From NCBI GenBank assembly GCA_032334235.1, contig JAVSGI010000005.1, positions 434,001 through 498,000 on the forward strand: a stretch of DNA of 64,000 bases, read 5' to 3'. The position numbers and the translations under genes are program-made. Positions 16,281-23,953 of this stretch are shown here, piece by piece. The notes under the pieces are model-generated. The model had not been told where the DNA came from, made no database searches, and saw nothing but the letters and a program-made list of their open reading frames with translations. Position 1 is the first letter of the stretch. Each line of letters opens with the position of its first letter. Origin of the DNA: Paracoccaceae bacterium Fryx2. GTDB lineage: Bacteria; Pseudomonadota; Alphaproteobacteria; Rhodobacterales; Rhodobacteraceae.

Positions 16281-17453
16281 ATGAGCCTGATCGGCGCAGA
16301 GATCACGGTGCTGGGGGCCGGCGTGGCGGGACTGGCAGTGGCAAGGGCGCTGGCGCTGCGTGGCGCCCGCGTCACTGTGCTGGAACAGGCCAAGGCGATC
16401 GAAGAGGTCGGGGCCGGCCTCCAGATCAGCCCGAACGGGGCGGCGGTGCTGCACGCACTCGGCCTCGGCGCGGCGCTGGAGGCCGCCTCGACCCGCAGCC
16501 AGGCGGTGGAACTGCGCGACGGCATCGACGGCGCCACCGTGCTGCGGATGGACCTTGCCCGCCTGCGGCCGGGGCAGGGCTATCACCTGCTGCACCGCGC
16601 CGACCTGATCGACCTGCTGGCCACCGGCGCGCGCGAGGCCGGCGTCGAGATCCGGCTGCTGCAACGGGTGGAAACGGTCGACTTGTCCGGCCCGCGCCCG
16701 AAACTGGTGACGCTGCAGGGCGCGCAATCCACGCCGCCGCTGCTGATCGGCGCCGACGGGCTGCATTCCAAGGTGCGGGCGGCCCTGAACGGGGCGGTTG
16801 CGCCGTTCTTCACTCATCAGGTCGCGTGGCGCACGGTGATTCCTGCCGAACCGGGTGCCGCCCCGGTGGCCGAGGTTCACATGGGCCCCGGCCGCCATCT
16901 GGTCAGCTATCCGCTGCGCGGCGGCAGCCTGCGCAACATCGTGGCCGTCGAGGAACGCCGCCGCTGGGTGCAGGAAGGCTGGAACCTGAAGGACGATCCG
17001 GTGGAAATGCGTCTGGCGTTCGAAGGCTTCGGCCCCCGGGTGCGCGGCTGGCTCGACGCGGCGCAGGAGGTCTGGCTCTGGGGCCTGTTCCGCCATCCGG
17101 TGGCGAAGCACTGGCACGGGCAGGGTGCCGCGATCCTAGGCGACGCCGCCCACCCGACGCTTCCCTTCCTGGCACAGGGCGCCAACATGGCGCTGGAGGA
17201 TGCCTGGGTGCTGGCCGCATCCCTTGCCGCGCATGACACACCCGAGGTGGGCCTTGCCGCCTATCAGGCCGCCCGCGCCCGGCGCTGCGCCGCCATCGTG
17301 CAGGCCGCCAACACAAACGCGCGCCTCTACCATCTCGACGGCATCGCGCGCGACGCCGCCCACCTCGGGCTGCGCTTCGGCGGCCGCATGGCCCCCGGTC
17401 TGGCCCTGAAACGCTTTGACTGGATCTACGCCCACGACGCGACGAAGGCCTGA
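16281..17453 (+). CDS. FAD-dependent aromatic-type monooxygenase (salicylate hydroxylase-like)
   Basis: A 390-residue flavoprotein hydroxylase of the PHBH/UbiH group. N-terminal FAD-binding GAGVAGLAVARALALRG (13-30) is followed by E-V-G-A-G-L-Q-I-S-P-N-G, a block typical of salicylate hydroxylase-like enzymes. The second FAD contact is ILGDAAHPTLPFLAQGANMALEDA (about 290-313). The DG motif is LLIGADGLHSKVR. The family uses NAD(P)H and O2 to hydroxylate aromatic rings; this one's substrate is not evident. GGGGAAG precedes the ATG at a good distance, and the gene appears to be monocistronic. Confidence 0.85.
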   Translation: MSLIGAEITVLGAGVAGLAVARALALRGARVTVLEQAKAIEEVGAGLQISPNGAAVLHALGLGAALEAASTRSQAVELRDGIDGATVLRMDLARLRPGQGYHLLHRADLIDLLATGAREAGVEIRLLQRVETVDLSGPRPKLVTLQGAQSTPPLLIGADGLHSKVRAALNGAVAPFFTHQVAWRTVIPAEPGAAPVAEVHMGPGRHLVSYPLRGGSLRNIVAVEERRRWVQEGWNLKDDPVEMRLAFEGFGPRVRGWLDAAQEVWLWGLFRHPVAKHWHGQGAAILGDAAHPTLPFLAQGANMALEDAWVLAASLAAHDTPEVGLAAYQAARARRCAAIVQAANTNARLYHLDGIARDAAHLGLRFGGRMAPGLALKRFDWIYAHDATKA

Positions 17454-17461
17454 CCTACGGC

Positions 17462-17494
17462 TTTCTTCTGTTTCCAAATATCCCCGCCGGAGGC
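17462..17494 (+). repeat. Dispersed intergenic repeat, copy 3
   Basis: Reads TTTCTTCTGTTTCCAAATAT then CCCCGCCGGAGGC. It begins 8 bp after the monooxygenase stop, in the gap before the convergent xthA. Confidence 0.75.
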
Positions 17495-17528
17495 ACCCGC
17501 CCGCCGGGCAATCCCGGCGGCGCAGACC

Positions 17529-18308
17529 TCAGGCCGCCAGATCCACCCAGACCGGCACATGGTCCGACGGCTTGTCGCCCGCCCGCACCTCGCGGTCGAT
17601 CCGCGCCTCGCTCAGCAGGTCCGCCGCCTGCGGCGACAGCAGAACGTGGTCGATGCGGATGCCATTGTTGCGCGACCACGCCCCTGCCTGATAGTCCCAG
17701 AAGGTATAATGCCCCGGCGCGGGCTCCCGGGCCCGGAACGCATCCAGATAGCCCAGATGCAGCACCCGGCGAAACGCGGCGCGCGTGGCGGGTAGGAACA
17801 GCGCATCCTCAACCCAGGCGGAAGGCTTCGCCGCATCTTCGGCCTGCGGAATCACGTTGTAGTCGCCCGCCATGACCACCGGCTCCTCGGTCGCCAGCAG
17901 GTCGCGCGCCCGGTCCAGCAGGCGCGCCATCCAGGCCAGCTTGTAGTCGTATTTCGGCCCCGGCGCCGGGTTGCCGTTGGGCAGGTAAAGGCCGCAGACC
18001 CTGACAGCCCGTGCCCCGATCACCGTCGCCTCGATCCACCGCGACTGTTCGTCGGCGGCGTCGCCGGGCAGGCCGCGCACCACATCCTCCAGCGGCAGGC
18101 GCGACAGGATCGCCACGCCGTTGAACCCCTTCTGGCCATGGGTCTCCACCCGGTAGCCCATCTCCTCGAACAGCGCGCGCGGGAAGTCCTTGTCCTGCGA
18201 CTTGATCTCCTGCAGCAGCACAACATCGGGCATGGCATTGCGCAGCCAGTCGGGCAGGGCCTCGATCCGCGCCTTGATGCCGTTGATGTTGAACGTGGCG
18301 ATTTTCAT
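17529..18308 (-). CDS. xthA: Exodeoxyribonuclease III
   Basis: A 259-residue apurinic/apyrimidinic endonuclease and 3'-5' exonuclease for base-excision repair. It matches the ExoIII/EEP fold from end to end. MKIATFNINGIKAR at the start gives the Asn ligand, VVLLQEIKSQDKDFP the catalytic Glu (about 34), GLYLPNGNP the central Tyr block, VVMAGDYNVIP the Asp/Asn pair, and IDHVLLSP and KPSDHVPVWVDL the terminal Asp-His pair. The ATG is at 18308. The gene is normal in length and has no obvious operon partner. Confidence 0.95.
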   Translation of the reverse strand: MKIATFNINGIKARIEALPDWLRNAMPDVVLLQEIKSQDKDFPRALFEEMGYRVETHGQKGFNGVAILSRLPLEDVVRGLPGDAADEQSRWIEATVIGARAVRVCGLYLPNGNPAPGPKYDYKLAWMARLLDRARDLLATEEPVVMAGDYNVIPQAEDAAKPSAWVEDALFLPATRAAFRRVLHLGYLDAFRAREPAPGHYTFWDYQAGAWSRNNGIRIDHVLLSPQAADLLSEARIDREVRAGDKPSDHVPVWVDLAA

Positions 18309-18387
18309 CGTCGCAGACCTTTCGCAGCGGATGGCCGCAGCCTATGGGCTGGCCGGTGCCGGGGCAAGCGCCCGCTCGGGCGCACCC

Positions 18388-19107
18388 TCAGGCACTCCGG
18401 GCCAATGCCGGCCGGGCCGCGGCCAGCCACAGCGCATCGAGCGCGCGGAGTTCTGCGGCATCGAAGCGCGCGGCTTCCTCCCAATACCGCCCCGAGGGCA
18501 CGAAATAGCCAAGCTCCGCCTCGCGCTGCAGGGCCTGCGCCGCCAGTGCACCGTCGAACGGCAGCGGTCGGGCGCGAGCGACCGAGTCCGGTCGCATCCG
18601 GGGGAAGACCAGCCGCGAAGGCCCCTCCGACAGGTTGACGAAGGCACAGCCCTGCCGCGCCCCCAGCACCATCAGCCGCGCGGCCTTGGCCTCCAGCGAT
18701 TGCAGCGTGATGTCGGGGCGCAGCGGGTCGGGGCTGCCCGTGCCGTAGAAATGCGTGCGCCCGACGGCCGGGTAATGCATGTCGCAGCCCAGCAGGGCAA
18801 TCACCTTCGGGGCATGGGCAAACAGCGCCCAGTATGCGGCGGTGAAGGCCATGGTGCCCCCGGCATAGACGAAACCGCCAAGGGCATTCTGGGCCGGAAC
18901 GAAATCCTCCTGAGTCACCAGCCGCTGCCCGGGGCCGGGCTGGGGGCGGCGATCTTCTGGAAAATCATGCGGATGGATCAGCGCATCCCAGTCCGGCCGC
19001 ACCCGCCAGGCGTTGTTGATCGCCAGCACATGATCGAACGGAGGGCGCGGCCAGTTGGCGGCGCGGGTGACGGACGGGCCGGAGCCGAGGATCAGAATGT
19101 GCCGCAT
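18388..19107 (-). CDS. Unknown conserved protein with a Rossmann-like N-terminus
   Basis: A 239-residue protein that I do not recognise by name. It begins MRHILILGSGPSVTRAANWP, a glycine-rich G-S-G-P-S loop after a beta strand, followed by HVLAINNAWRVRPDWDALIHPHDFPED. Later come GGFVYAGGTMAFTAAYWALF and KVIALLGCDMHYP. The G-x-G-P-S, I-N-N-A-W and G-x-D-M-x-Y pattern recalls DUF115/sialyltransferase-like folds that read a nucleotide-sugar, but this is only a resemblance. I chose ATG 19107; the frame is open to 19176 upstream without conserved-looking sequence. Confidence 0.7.
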   Translation of the reverse strand: MRHILILGSGPSVTRAANWPRPPFDHVLAINNAWRVRPDWDALIHPHDFPEDRRPQPGPGQRLVTQEDFVPAQNALGGFVYAGGTMAFTAAYWALFAHAPKVIALLGCDMHYPAVGRTHFYGTGSPDPLRPDITLQSLEAKAARLMVLGARQGCAFVNLSEGPSRLVFPRMRPDSVARARPLPFDGALAAQALQREAELGYFVPSGRYWEEAARFDAAELRALDALWLAAARPALARSA

Positions 19108-19192
19108 CGCCGTGCCCCCATTGTGTCCTCGTGGAACTAGGGCGGGGCGGACGCGGGGCGAGGTCCCCACCGGCATTTCTGCCGAAGATCGC

Positions 19193-19211
19193 GATTTTTC
19201 TACGAAAAATC
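19193..19211. repeat. GATTTTTC-TAC-GAAAAATC palindrome, copy 1
   Basis: An 8-bp stem with a 3-base loop. A second copy lies inverted at 19248-19266, and a third at 22936-22954. It falls between the erpA stop and the start of the unknown gene (both minus strand). Confidence 0.7.
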
Positions 19212-19247
19212 ACCGCTGCGCGGATGCGGCTGAATCGTGGGTTGACC

Positions 19248-19266
19248 GATTTTTCGTAGAAAAATC
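19248..19266. repeat. GATTTTTC-GTA-GAAAAATC palindrome, copy 2
   Basis: Same element as copy 1 with the loop reading GTA, that is, in inverted orientation. It lies 14 bp past the erpA stop and may act as a terminator for erpA. Confidence 0.7.
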
Positions 19267-19279
19267 GTGCGGCGGCCGG

Positions 19280-19612
19280 TCACATCGAGAACGACGTTCC
19301 GCACCCGCATGAGCTGGATGCATTGGGGTTCCGGATCACGAAGCGCGCACCGATCAGTTCCTCGGAATAGTCGATCACCGCGTTCGACAGGAAGGGCAGC
19401 GACACCGCGTCAACCAGCACCTTCTGCCCGTCCTTTTCCAGCACCAGATCGTCGGCAGCCGGATCGTCGAGCCGGATGTCGTACTGGAAGCCCGAGCAAC
19501 CGCCGCCTTCGACCGCGACGCGCAAGGCGCGCCCGTCGCCGGTGCTGGCGGCAATCTTGGCCAGCCGGGCAAAGGCCCGGTCGGTCACGCGGGGGGGAAG
19601 CGTCAGATCCAT
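19280..19612 (-). CDS. erpA: A-type iron-sulfur cluster insertion protein (ErpA-like)
   Basis: A 110-residue HesB/IscA-family carrier that passes Fe-S clusters to apo-enzymes in the cytoplasm. The three conserved Cys are present: EGGGCSGFQYDI (about residue 39) and SSCGCGTSF at the C-terminus. The FVIRNPNA element before the CxC is typical of ErpA/IscA. It begins at ATG 19612 and is divergent from dgt across a 76-bp gap. ErpA rather than IscA is inferred, because no isc/suf genes adjoin it. Confidence 0.9.
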   Translation of the reverse strand: MDLTLPPRVTDRAFARLAKIAASTGDGRALRVAVEGGGCSGFQYDIRLDDPAADDLVLEKDGQKVLVDAVSLPFLSNAVIDYSEELIGARFVIRNPNASSSCGCGTSFSM

Positions 19613-19688
19613 TGCTTACAAAACCCGTGTCATTCCGGTTACCGATTACATATAGGAGGATGCAATTGCCCACACAAGCACAGGCGAC

Positions 19689-20879
19689 ATGATGTTGGCA
19701 CCCTATGCCTGCCAGCCCGAACAAAGCCGAGGAAGGCTTCATACCGAGCGGATGTCGAGCTTTCGCTCGGATTTTCAGCGCGACCGGGACCGGATCATCC
19801 ATTCCAGCGCCTTCCGGCGGCTGAAGCACAAGACGCAGGTCTTTGTCGAGCATGAGGGCGACTATTACCGCACTCGCCTGACGCACTCGATCGAGGTGGC
19901 ACAGGTGGCGCGCACCATCGCGGGCGTGCTGGGGCTGAACACCGATCTGGCCGAGGCGGTGGCGCTGGCGCATGATCTGGGCCACACGCCGTTCGGCCAT
20001 ACCGGCGAGGATGCGCTGGGGGCGCTGATGCAGCCCTACGGCGGGTTCGACCACAACGCGCAGGCGATCCGCATCGTCACCCGGCTGGAACGGCACTATG
20101 CCGATTTCGACGGGCTGAACCTGACCTGGGAAACGCTGGAGGGCATCGCCAAGCACAACGGCCCGCTGCTGGTGCTGGGCCCGGACGGGGTGCCGGTCGG
20201 CGACCCGCTGCCCTTCGCGCTGGCCGAGGCCAATGCCGAATGGGATCTGGAACTTGACACCTTTGCCTCGGCCGAGGCGCAGGTGGCGGCGATTGCCGAC
20301 GATGTTGCCTATTCGCACCACGACCTGCACGACGGACTGCGCTCGGGCCTGTTCACCGAGGCCGACCTGATGGAGCTGCCGGTGACCGGCCCGGCCTTTG
20401 CGGCCGTCGACGCGCTCTACCCTGGGCTGGAGCCGATGCGGCGGCGGCACGAGGCGCTGCGGCGGGTGTTCGGACGCATGGTCGAGGACGTGATCGCGGT
20501 GGCAAAGAACCGGCTCGATGCGGCGCAGCCGAAGTCGGTGGCCGAGATCCGGGCGCTGGGGGCGACGGTGATCCGCTTTTCCAAGCCGCTCTATCAGGAA
20601 CTGAAGGTGATCCGGTCGTTCCTGTTCCACCGGATGTATCGCGCGCCCTCGGTGATGTTGGAACGGGCGCGGGTGACGCTGGTGGTCAACGACCTGTTCC
20701 CGCTGTTCCTGTCGCAGCCCGGGCTTTTGCCCGCCGAGTTGCAGGCCGATGTGGCGCGGGCCGACGGGCAGGTGGCGCTGGCGCGGATCGTGGCCGATTA
20801 TGTGGCGGGCATGACCGACCGCTTCGCCTTGCAGGAACATGCGCGGCTCTGCGGCGGCACAGCGGGGGACCGCGGCTAG
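19689..20879 (+). CDS. dgt: Deoxyguanosinetriphosphate triphosphohydrolase-like HD protein
   Basis: A 396-residue HD-domain dNTPase that hydrolyses dNTPs to deoxynucleoside and triphosphate. The metal site is visible as RTRLTHSIEVAQVARTI, then HDLGHTPFGHTGEDAL (the HD pair, about residues 98-114) and a distal Asp in IADDVAYSHHDLHDGLRSG. QRDRDRIIHSSAFRRLKHKTQVF is the family N-terminal block. Two in-frame ATGs (19689, 19692) open the gene, and there is only weak AGGCGAC before them. A strong AGGAGG lies 29 bases upstream, before a tiny ORF that ends inside the start codon. The stop is 1 base from the convergent dsbB. Confidence 0.92.
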   Translation: MMLAPYACQPEQSRGRLHTERMSSFRSDFQRDRDRIIHSSAFRRLKHKTQVFVEHEGDYYRTRLTHSIEVAQVARTIAGVLGLNTDLAEAVALAHDLGHTPFGHTGEDALGALMQPYGGFDHNAQAIRIVTRLERHYADFDGLNLTWETLEGIAKHNGPLLVLGPDGVPVGDPLPFALAEANAEWDLELDTFASAEAQVAAIADDVAYSHHDLHDGLRSGLFTEADLMELPVTGPAFAAVDALYPGLEPMRRRHEALRRVFGRMVEDVIAVAKNRLDAAQPKSVAEIRALGATVIRFSKPLYQELKVIRSFLFHRMYRAPSVMLERARVTLVVNDLFPLFLSQPGLLPAELQADVARADGQVALARIVADYVAGMTDRFALQEHARLCGGTAGDRG

Positions 20880-20880
20880 G

Positions 20881-21360
20881 TCAGCGCCGGGCCGGGGCCA
20901 GCGCCGCGGCCAGCCAGATCGCCGCCAGCCCGACCGAGGCCACCGCATTCCAGCTGGCCATCGACAGGGTGAACAGCTCCCACGCCACCTCGTCGCAGCG
21001 CACGATCGGGGCGGCGAGGATCTGGTTCAAGAGGTCGGCCGGGTCCAGGCCCGCGACGCTGCCCGTGGTGCAGGAGGTCGGACCCTGCCACCAGCCACGC
21101 TCGACGCCGGTGTGATACATCCCGATCCCCGCCGTGGTCAGCGCCGCCGCCGCGCCGAGCACGGGCAGGGTGCGTCCCCTCAGCGCCAGCGCCAGCACGC
21201 CGATGCCCACTGCCGCCGCGTGGGGCCAGCGTTGCCACAGGCACAGCGGGCAGGGCGCCATGCCGCCCAGATACTGGAAGCCAAATGCCCCCAGAAGCAT
21301 CAGGGCTGAACCGCCCGCCGCCAGCAGGATCAGGGTCGTGCGTGTCAATGTGCGTGTCAT
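20881..21360 (-). CDS. dsbB: Disulfide bond formation protein B
   Basis: A 159-residue inner-membrane protein of the DsbB family, which reoxidises periplasmic DsbA and passes electrons to quinone. Four transmembrane helices are evident. The first redox pair is APCPLCLWQRWPH (C-P-L-C at about residues 37-40), with the family Gln-Arg after it. The second pair is in the second periplasmic loop: PTSCTTG and IVRCDEV. The start ATG (21360) overlaps the TGA of the VTT-family gene upstream (ATGA), so the two are co-translated. Confidence 0.92.
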   Translation of the reverse strand: MTRTLTRTTLILLAAGGSALMLLGAFGFQYLGGMAPCPLCLWQRWPHAAAVGIGVLALALRGRTLPVLGAAAALTTAGIGMYHTGVERGWWQGPTSCTTGSVAGLDPADLLNQILAAPIVRCDEVAWELFTLSMASWNAVASVGLAAIWLAAALAPARR

Positions 21361-21935
21361 AGATACCTCACCAGTGCAAAGCCGCCCAGCAGCAGCAGCA
21401 CCGCCAGCGTGAACAGGATCCCGAGGCGGCGCTCGATGAAGTCGCGGATCGGCGCGCCGAATTTCCACAGCAGCGCCGCCAGCACGAAGAACCGGAAGCC
21501 GCGCGCCACGATCGAGGCCACGATGAACACCGGCAGCGACAGGCCGGTCATCCCCGACAGGATGGTGATGACCTTGTAGGGGAAGGGGGTGATGCCTGCA
21601 ATCAGCACCGCCCAGGCGCCCCAGTCGTTGTAGTTCTGCTCGAACACCGCGAACTTGTCGGTCATGCCGTAGAAGGCCAGCACCGGCTGCCCGACCGTTT
21701 CGAACAGCAGCGCGCCGATGCCATAGCCCGCCAGCCCGCCCAGCACCGAACTGACGGTGCAGACCGTGGCGATCAGGAAGGCGCGCGACGGGGCGGCGAT
21801 GATCATCGGGATCAGCAGCAGATCGGGCGGGATCGGAAACACCGAGCTTTCGATGAACGAGACGAAAGCCAACGCCCAGAGCGCATGGCGGTGCTGCGCC
21901 AGCGACAGGGTCCAGTCATAAAGCGAGCGTATCAT
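21357..21935 (-). CDS. YqaA/DedA-like VTT-domain membrane protein
   Basis: A 192-residue membrane protein of the SNARE-associated/VTT (DedA, YqaA) family, with about five hydrophobic segments. Diagnostic parts are FIESSVFPIPPDLLLIPMIIA (the re-entrant E-x-x-x-P-x-P loop, about 28-48), the G-x-x-x-G helix SVLGGLAGYGIGALL and ITPFPYKVITILSGMTGL. Members help maintain membrane potential and carry undecaprenyl phosphate or phospholipids. ATG 21935 with GGAGACC upstream is preferred over longer in-frame starts. It overlaps dsbB by 4 bases. Confidence 0.88.
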   Translation of the reverse strand: MIRSLYDWTLSLAQHRHALWALAFVSFIESSVFPIPPDLLLIPMIIAAPSRAFLIATVCTVSSVLGGLAGYGIGALLFETVGQPVLAFYGMTDKFAVFEQNYNDWGAWAVLIAGITPFPYKVITILSGMTGLSLPVFIVASIVARGFRFFVLAALLWKFGAPIRDFIERRLGILFTLAVLLLLGGFALVRYL

Positions 21936-22089
21936 GAAGGTCTCCTGAAATCCGGGCGGTTGCACCATGGAACGGGGCGCGAGGTCAAGGGCGGATGGAG
22001 GCTTACCGATGCGGGCAGGCTCGGCTACTGTGCGGGAACCACGGGCGGCCGGGCGCGTTGCCGGGTGGCGGGGTTTCTGGGGGATCGGC

Positions 22090-22932
22090 ATGAAGTGGCA
22101 GGGCAGGCGCGGCAGCCGAAACATCGAGGACCGGCGCGGCATGTCGGCCGGACGGGTTGGCGGGGTCGGCGGCATCGGCGTGGTGGCGGTGCTGCTGATC
22201 GGGTATTTCTTCGGGATCGACGTGACACCGCTGCTGCAGGAAGGCGGCAGCGAACCGGGCACGCCCGTCGAACTGACCGCAGAAGACGTGGCTGCGGGCG
22301 AATTCGTCTCGGTCACGCTGGCCGATACCGAGGAGGTCTGGGCACAGGTGTTCCGCGATCAGGTCGGCCGGGCCTACCGCCCCGCGACGCTGGTGCTGTT
22401 CAAGGACGTGACGCAGTCGCCCTGCGGCGGGGCATCAGGGGCCACCGGGCCGTTCTACTGCCCGGCAGACCGCAAGGTGTATCTGGATACCGCCTTCTTC
22501 ACCACGCTGGAGCAGCGTCTCGGCGCGGCCGGCGACTTTGCCGCCGCCTATGTGGTGGCGCACGAGATCGGGCACCATGTGCAGCATGAACTGGGCATCC
22601 TGGGACAGGCCGGCGAACAGCGCGCTGCCATGTCCGAGGCCGACAGCAACGCGGTGTCGGTGCGGGTCGAGCTTCAGGCCGACTGTTTCGCGGGGATCTG
22701 GGCGCGCGAGGCGCAGGCGCGCTTCGGGTCGATCAGCGCGGCCGATCTGGAGGAGGCGGTGAACGCCGCGCGCCAGATCGGTGACGACACGCTGCAGCGC
22801 AACGCAGGCCGACGCCCGATGCCGCACACCTTCACCCACGGCACCTCGGCGCAGCGGTCCGACTGGTTCGAGCGCGGCTACCAGACCGGCGACATGGCGC
22901 AATGCGACACTTTCGCCGCGTCGCGGCTGTAG
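22090..22932 (+). CDS. YpfJ-type neutral zinc metallopeptidase
   Basis: A 280-residue protein of the putative neutral zinc metallopeptidase family (YpfJ). A short basic N-terminus (MKWQGRRGSRNIEDRRG) leads to one transmembrane helix (VGGIGVVAVLLIGYFFGI, about 25-42). The catalytic motif is VVAHEIGHHVQH (HExxH at about 158-162), with a third ligand likely in VELQADCFAGIWA. C-terminal NAGRRPMPHTFTHGTSAQRSDWFERGY is also characteristic. The start at 22090 fits the family; the frame is open to 21967. A hairpin repeat follows the stop. Confidence 0.92.
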   Translation: MKWQGRRGSRNIEDRRGMSAGRVGGVGGIGVVAVLLIGYFFGIDVTPLLQEGGSEPGTPVELTAEDVAAGEFVSVTLADTEEVWAQVFRDQVGRAYRPATLVLFKDVTQSPCGGASGATGPFYCPADRKVYLDTAFFTTLEQRLGAAGDFAAAYVVAHEIGHHVQHELGILGQAGEQRAAMSEADSNAVSVRVELQADCFAGIWAREAQARFGSISAADLEEAVNAARQIGDDTLQRNAGRRPMPHTFTHGTSAQRSDWFERGYQTGDMAQCDTFAASRL

Positions 22933-22935
22933 GGC

Positions 22936-22954
22936 GATTTTTCTACGAAAAATC
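22936..22954. repeat. GATTTTTC-TAC-GAAAAATC palindrome, copy 3
   Basis: Identical to the copy at 19193-19211 and placed 3 bp after the metallopeptidase stop, where it may serve as a terminator. Confidence 0.7.
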
Positions 22955-22970
22955 GGCGGTGGCGCGGGTT

Positions 22971-23040
22971 CCCGTGCCGGGATGCCCGTGCCGGGATGCC
23001 CGTGCCGGGATGCCCGTGCCGGGATGCCGGTGCCGGGATG
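22971..23040. repeat. 14-bp tandem repeat, five units, upstream of tRNA-Leu
   Basis: CCCGTGCCGGGATG is repeated exactly four times from 22971, and a fifth unit (23027-23040) differs by one base (CCGGTGCCGGGATG). The array stops 7 bp before the -35 hexamer proposed for the tRNA promoter. Confidence 0.9.
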
Positions 23041-23047
23041 CCGATGA

Positions 23048-23076
23048 TTGACGCCGCGTTGCGGCCGCGGTAAATG
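23048..23076 (+). promoter_or_regulatory. Putative sigma-70 promoter for tRNA-Leu
   Basis: TTGACG (23048-23053), a 17-bp spacer, and a weak TAAATG (23071-23076) place transcription start at about 23083, just before the mature tRNA 5' end at 23086. Confidence 0.5.
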
Positions 23077-23085
23077 GCAGCCGTG

Positions 23086-23169
23086 GCCCGAGTGGCGGAA
23101 CGGTAGACGCAGGGGATTCAAAATCCTCCGCCGAGAGGTGTGCGAGTTCGAATCTCGCCTCGGGCACCA
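23086..23169 (+). tRNA. tRNA-Leu (anticodon CAA)
   Basis: The acceptor stem GCCCGAG (23086-23092) pairs with CTCGGGC (23159-23165), followed by discriminator A and an encoded CCA (23167-23169). The anticodon stem GGGGA/TCCTC encloses loop TTCAAAA, giving CAA, which reads UUG. A variable arm and the T-arm GCGAG-TTCGAAT-CTCGC follow. No duplicated 3' end was seen downstream, so it is not obviously an integration site. Confidence 0.96.
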
Positions 23170-23953
23170 TCCCCAACGCATGAGATCCTGCGTGAGTTGT
23201 GCGGCATACGTGGCAGTGCCGGGTGGTGATTCGGGCTTTCTTAAGCTTAACAGTGGATTGAACGGCACCGAAGGCCGGTTTCGGCCCGGATTGATGCGCA
23301 TCCGTGAACGGCCTGCGGGCAAAGGGGGCGAAATCTGGGCAGTATCCGGAGCCTGGTTAACCGGCTCTTGCGCCCGGCCACCTGTTTCCGCCACGTCAAC
23401 AGTCATCTTCCCCGGCCGGCCATGGATTCTGAATCCTGCCACGGAATCCGGGGTTTGGCGGGTCGGCGGGGGCGCCGATCTGCCCGGGCCGGAAACAATC
23501 CTGAACCATGGGCTGAGACTCAGGCCGCGATTTCTGCCAGATGCAGGGGGGGGTGCCGCCAAGTTGCCACCAGCCTGCCGTTTTTCACTTTCCGGAAGGC
23601 TTAATCAAAGGTAGTGATTCAGGAGTCTTGCTGGGTAAGACAGATTGGCCGTGGGGGCGGTCGTTCAGTGGTGGTGCGCCGGTTGGCGCGGGAGAAGTCG
23701 TGAACATGCTGCCAGTTACCGGATTGGTTTCCGGGTGCGTCGATCCGGGGCATCTCCGGGATTGACCGGGCTGCGTCCGCTTCTTGCGGGCGGCAATTCT
23801 GTTCCTCCTCGCAATTGACGACAGGTCTCCAGGTGCAGCGGTCCGGCGAGTCCGGTCCGGTGCCGACCGTGCGTTTCCCGCCCGCGGGAGGCGGAGAGCT
23901 TTGGATCGGGTGCAGCCGGGCGACGGGTGTGCTGCTGACGTAAGGATATGGAT
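23170..23953. other. 784-bp region without a convincing gene
   Basis: ORFs here in either direction lack homology-like sequence or ribosome sites; the ones seen are a read-through of the tRNA (to 23614) and a shadow of the RTX gene. Base composition is less uniform than elsewhere. Features seen: a palindrome TTAAGCTTAA (near 23240), a G-run GGGGGGGG near 23547, and AT-richer sequence near 23590-23640. The promoter of the first RTX-Hint gene must lie in the right part, but no clear hexamer pair is visible. Confidence 0.5.
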
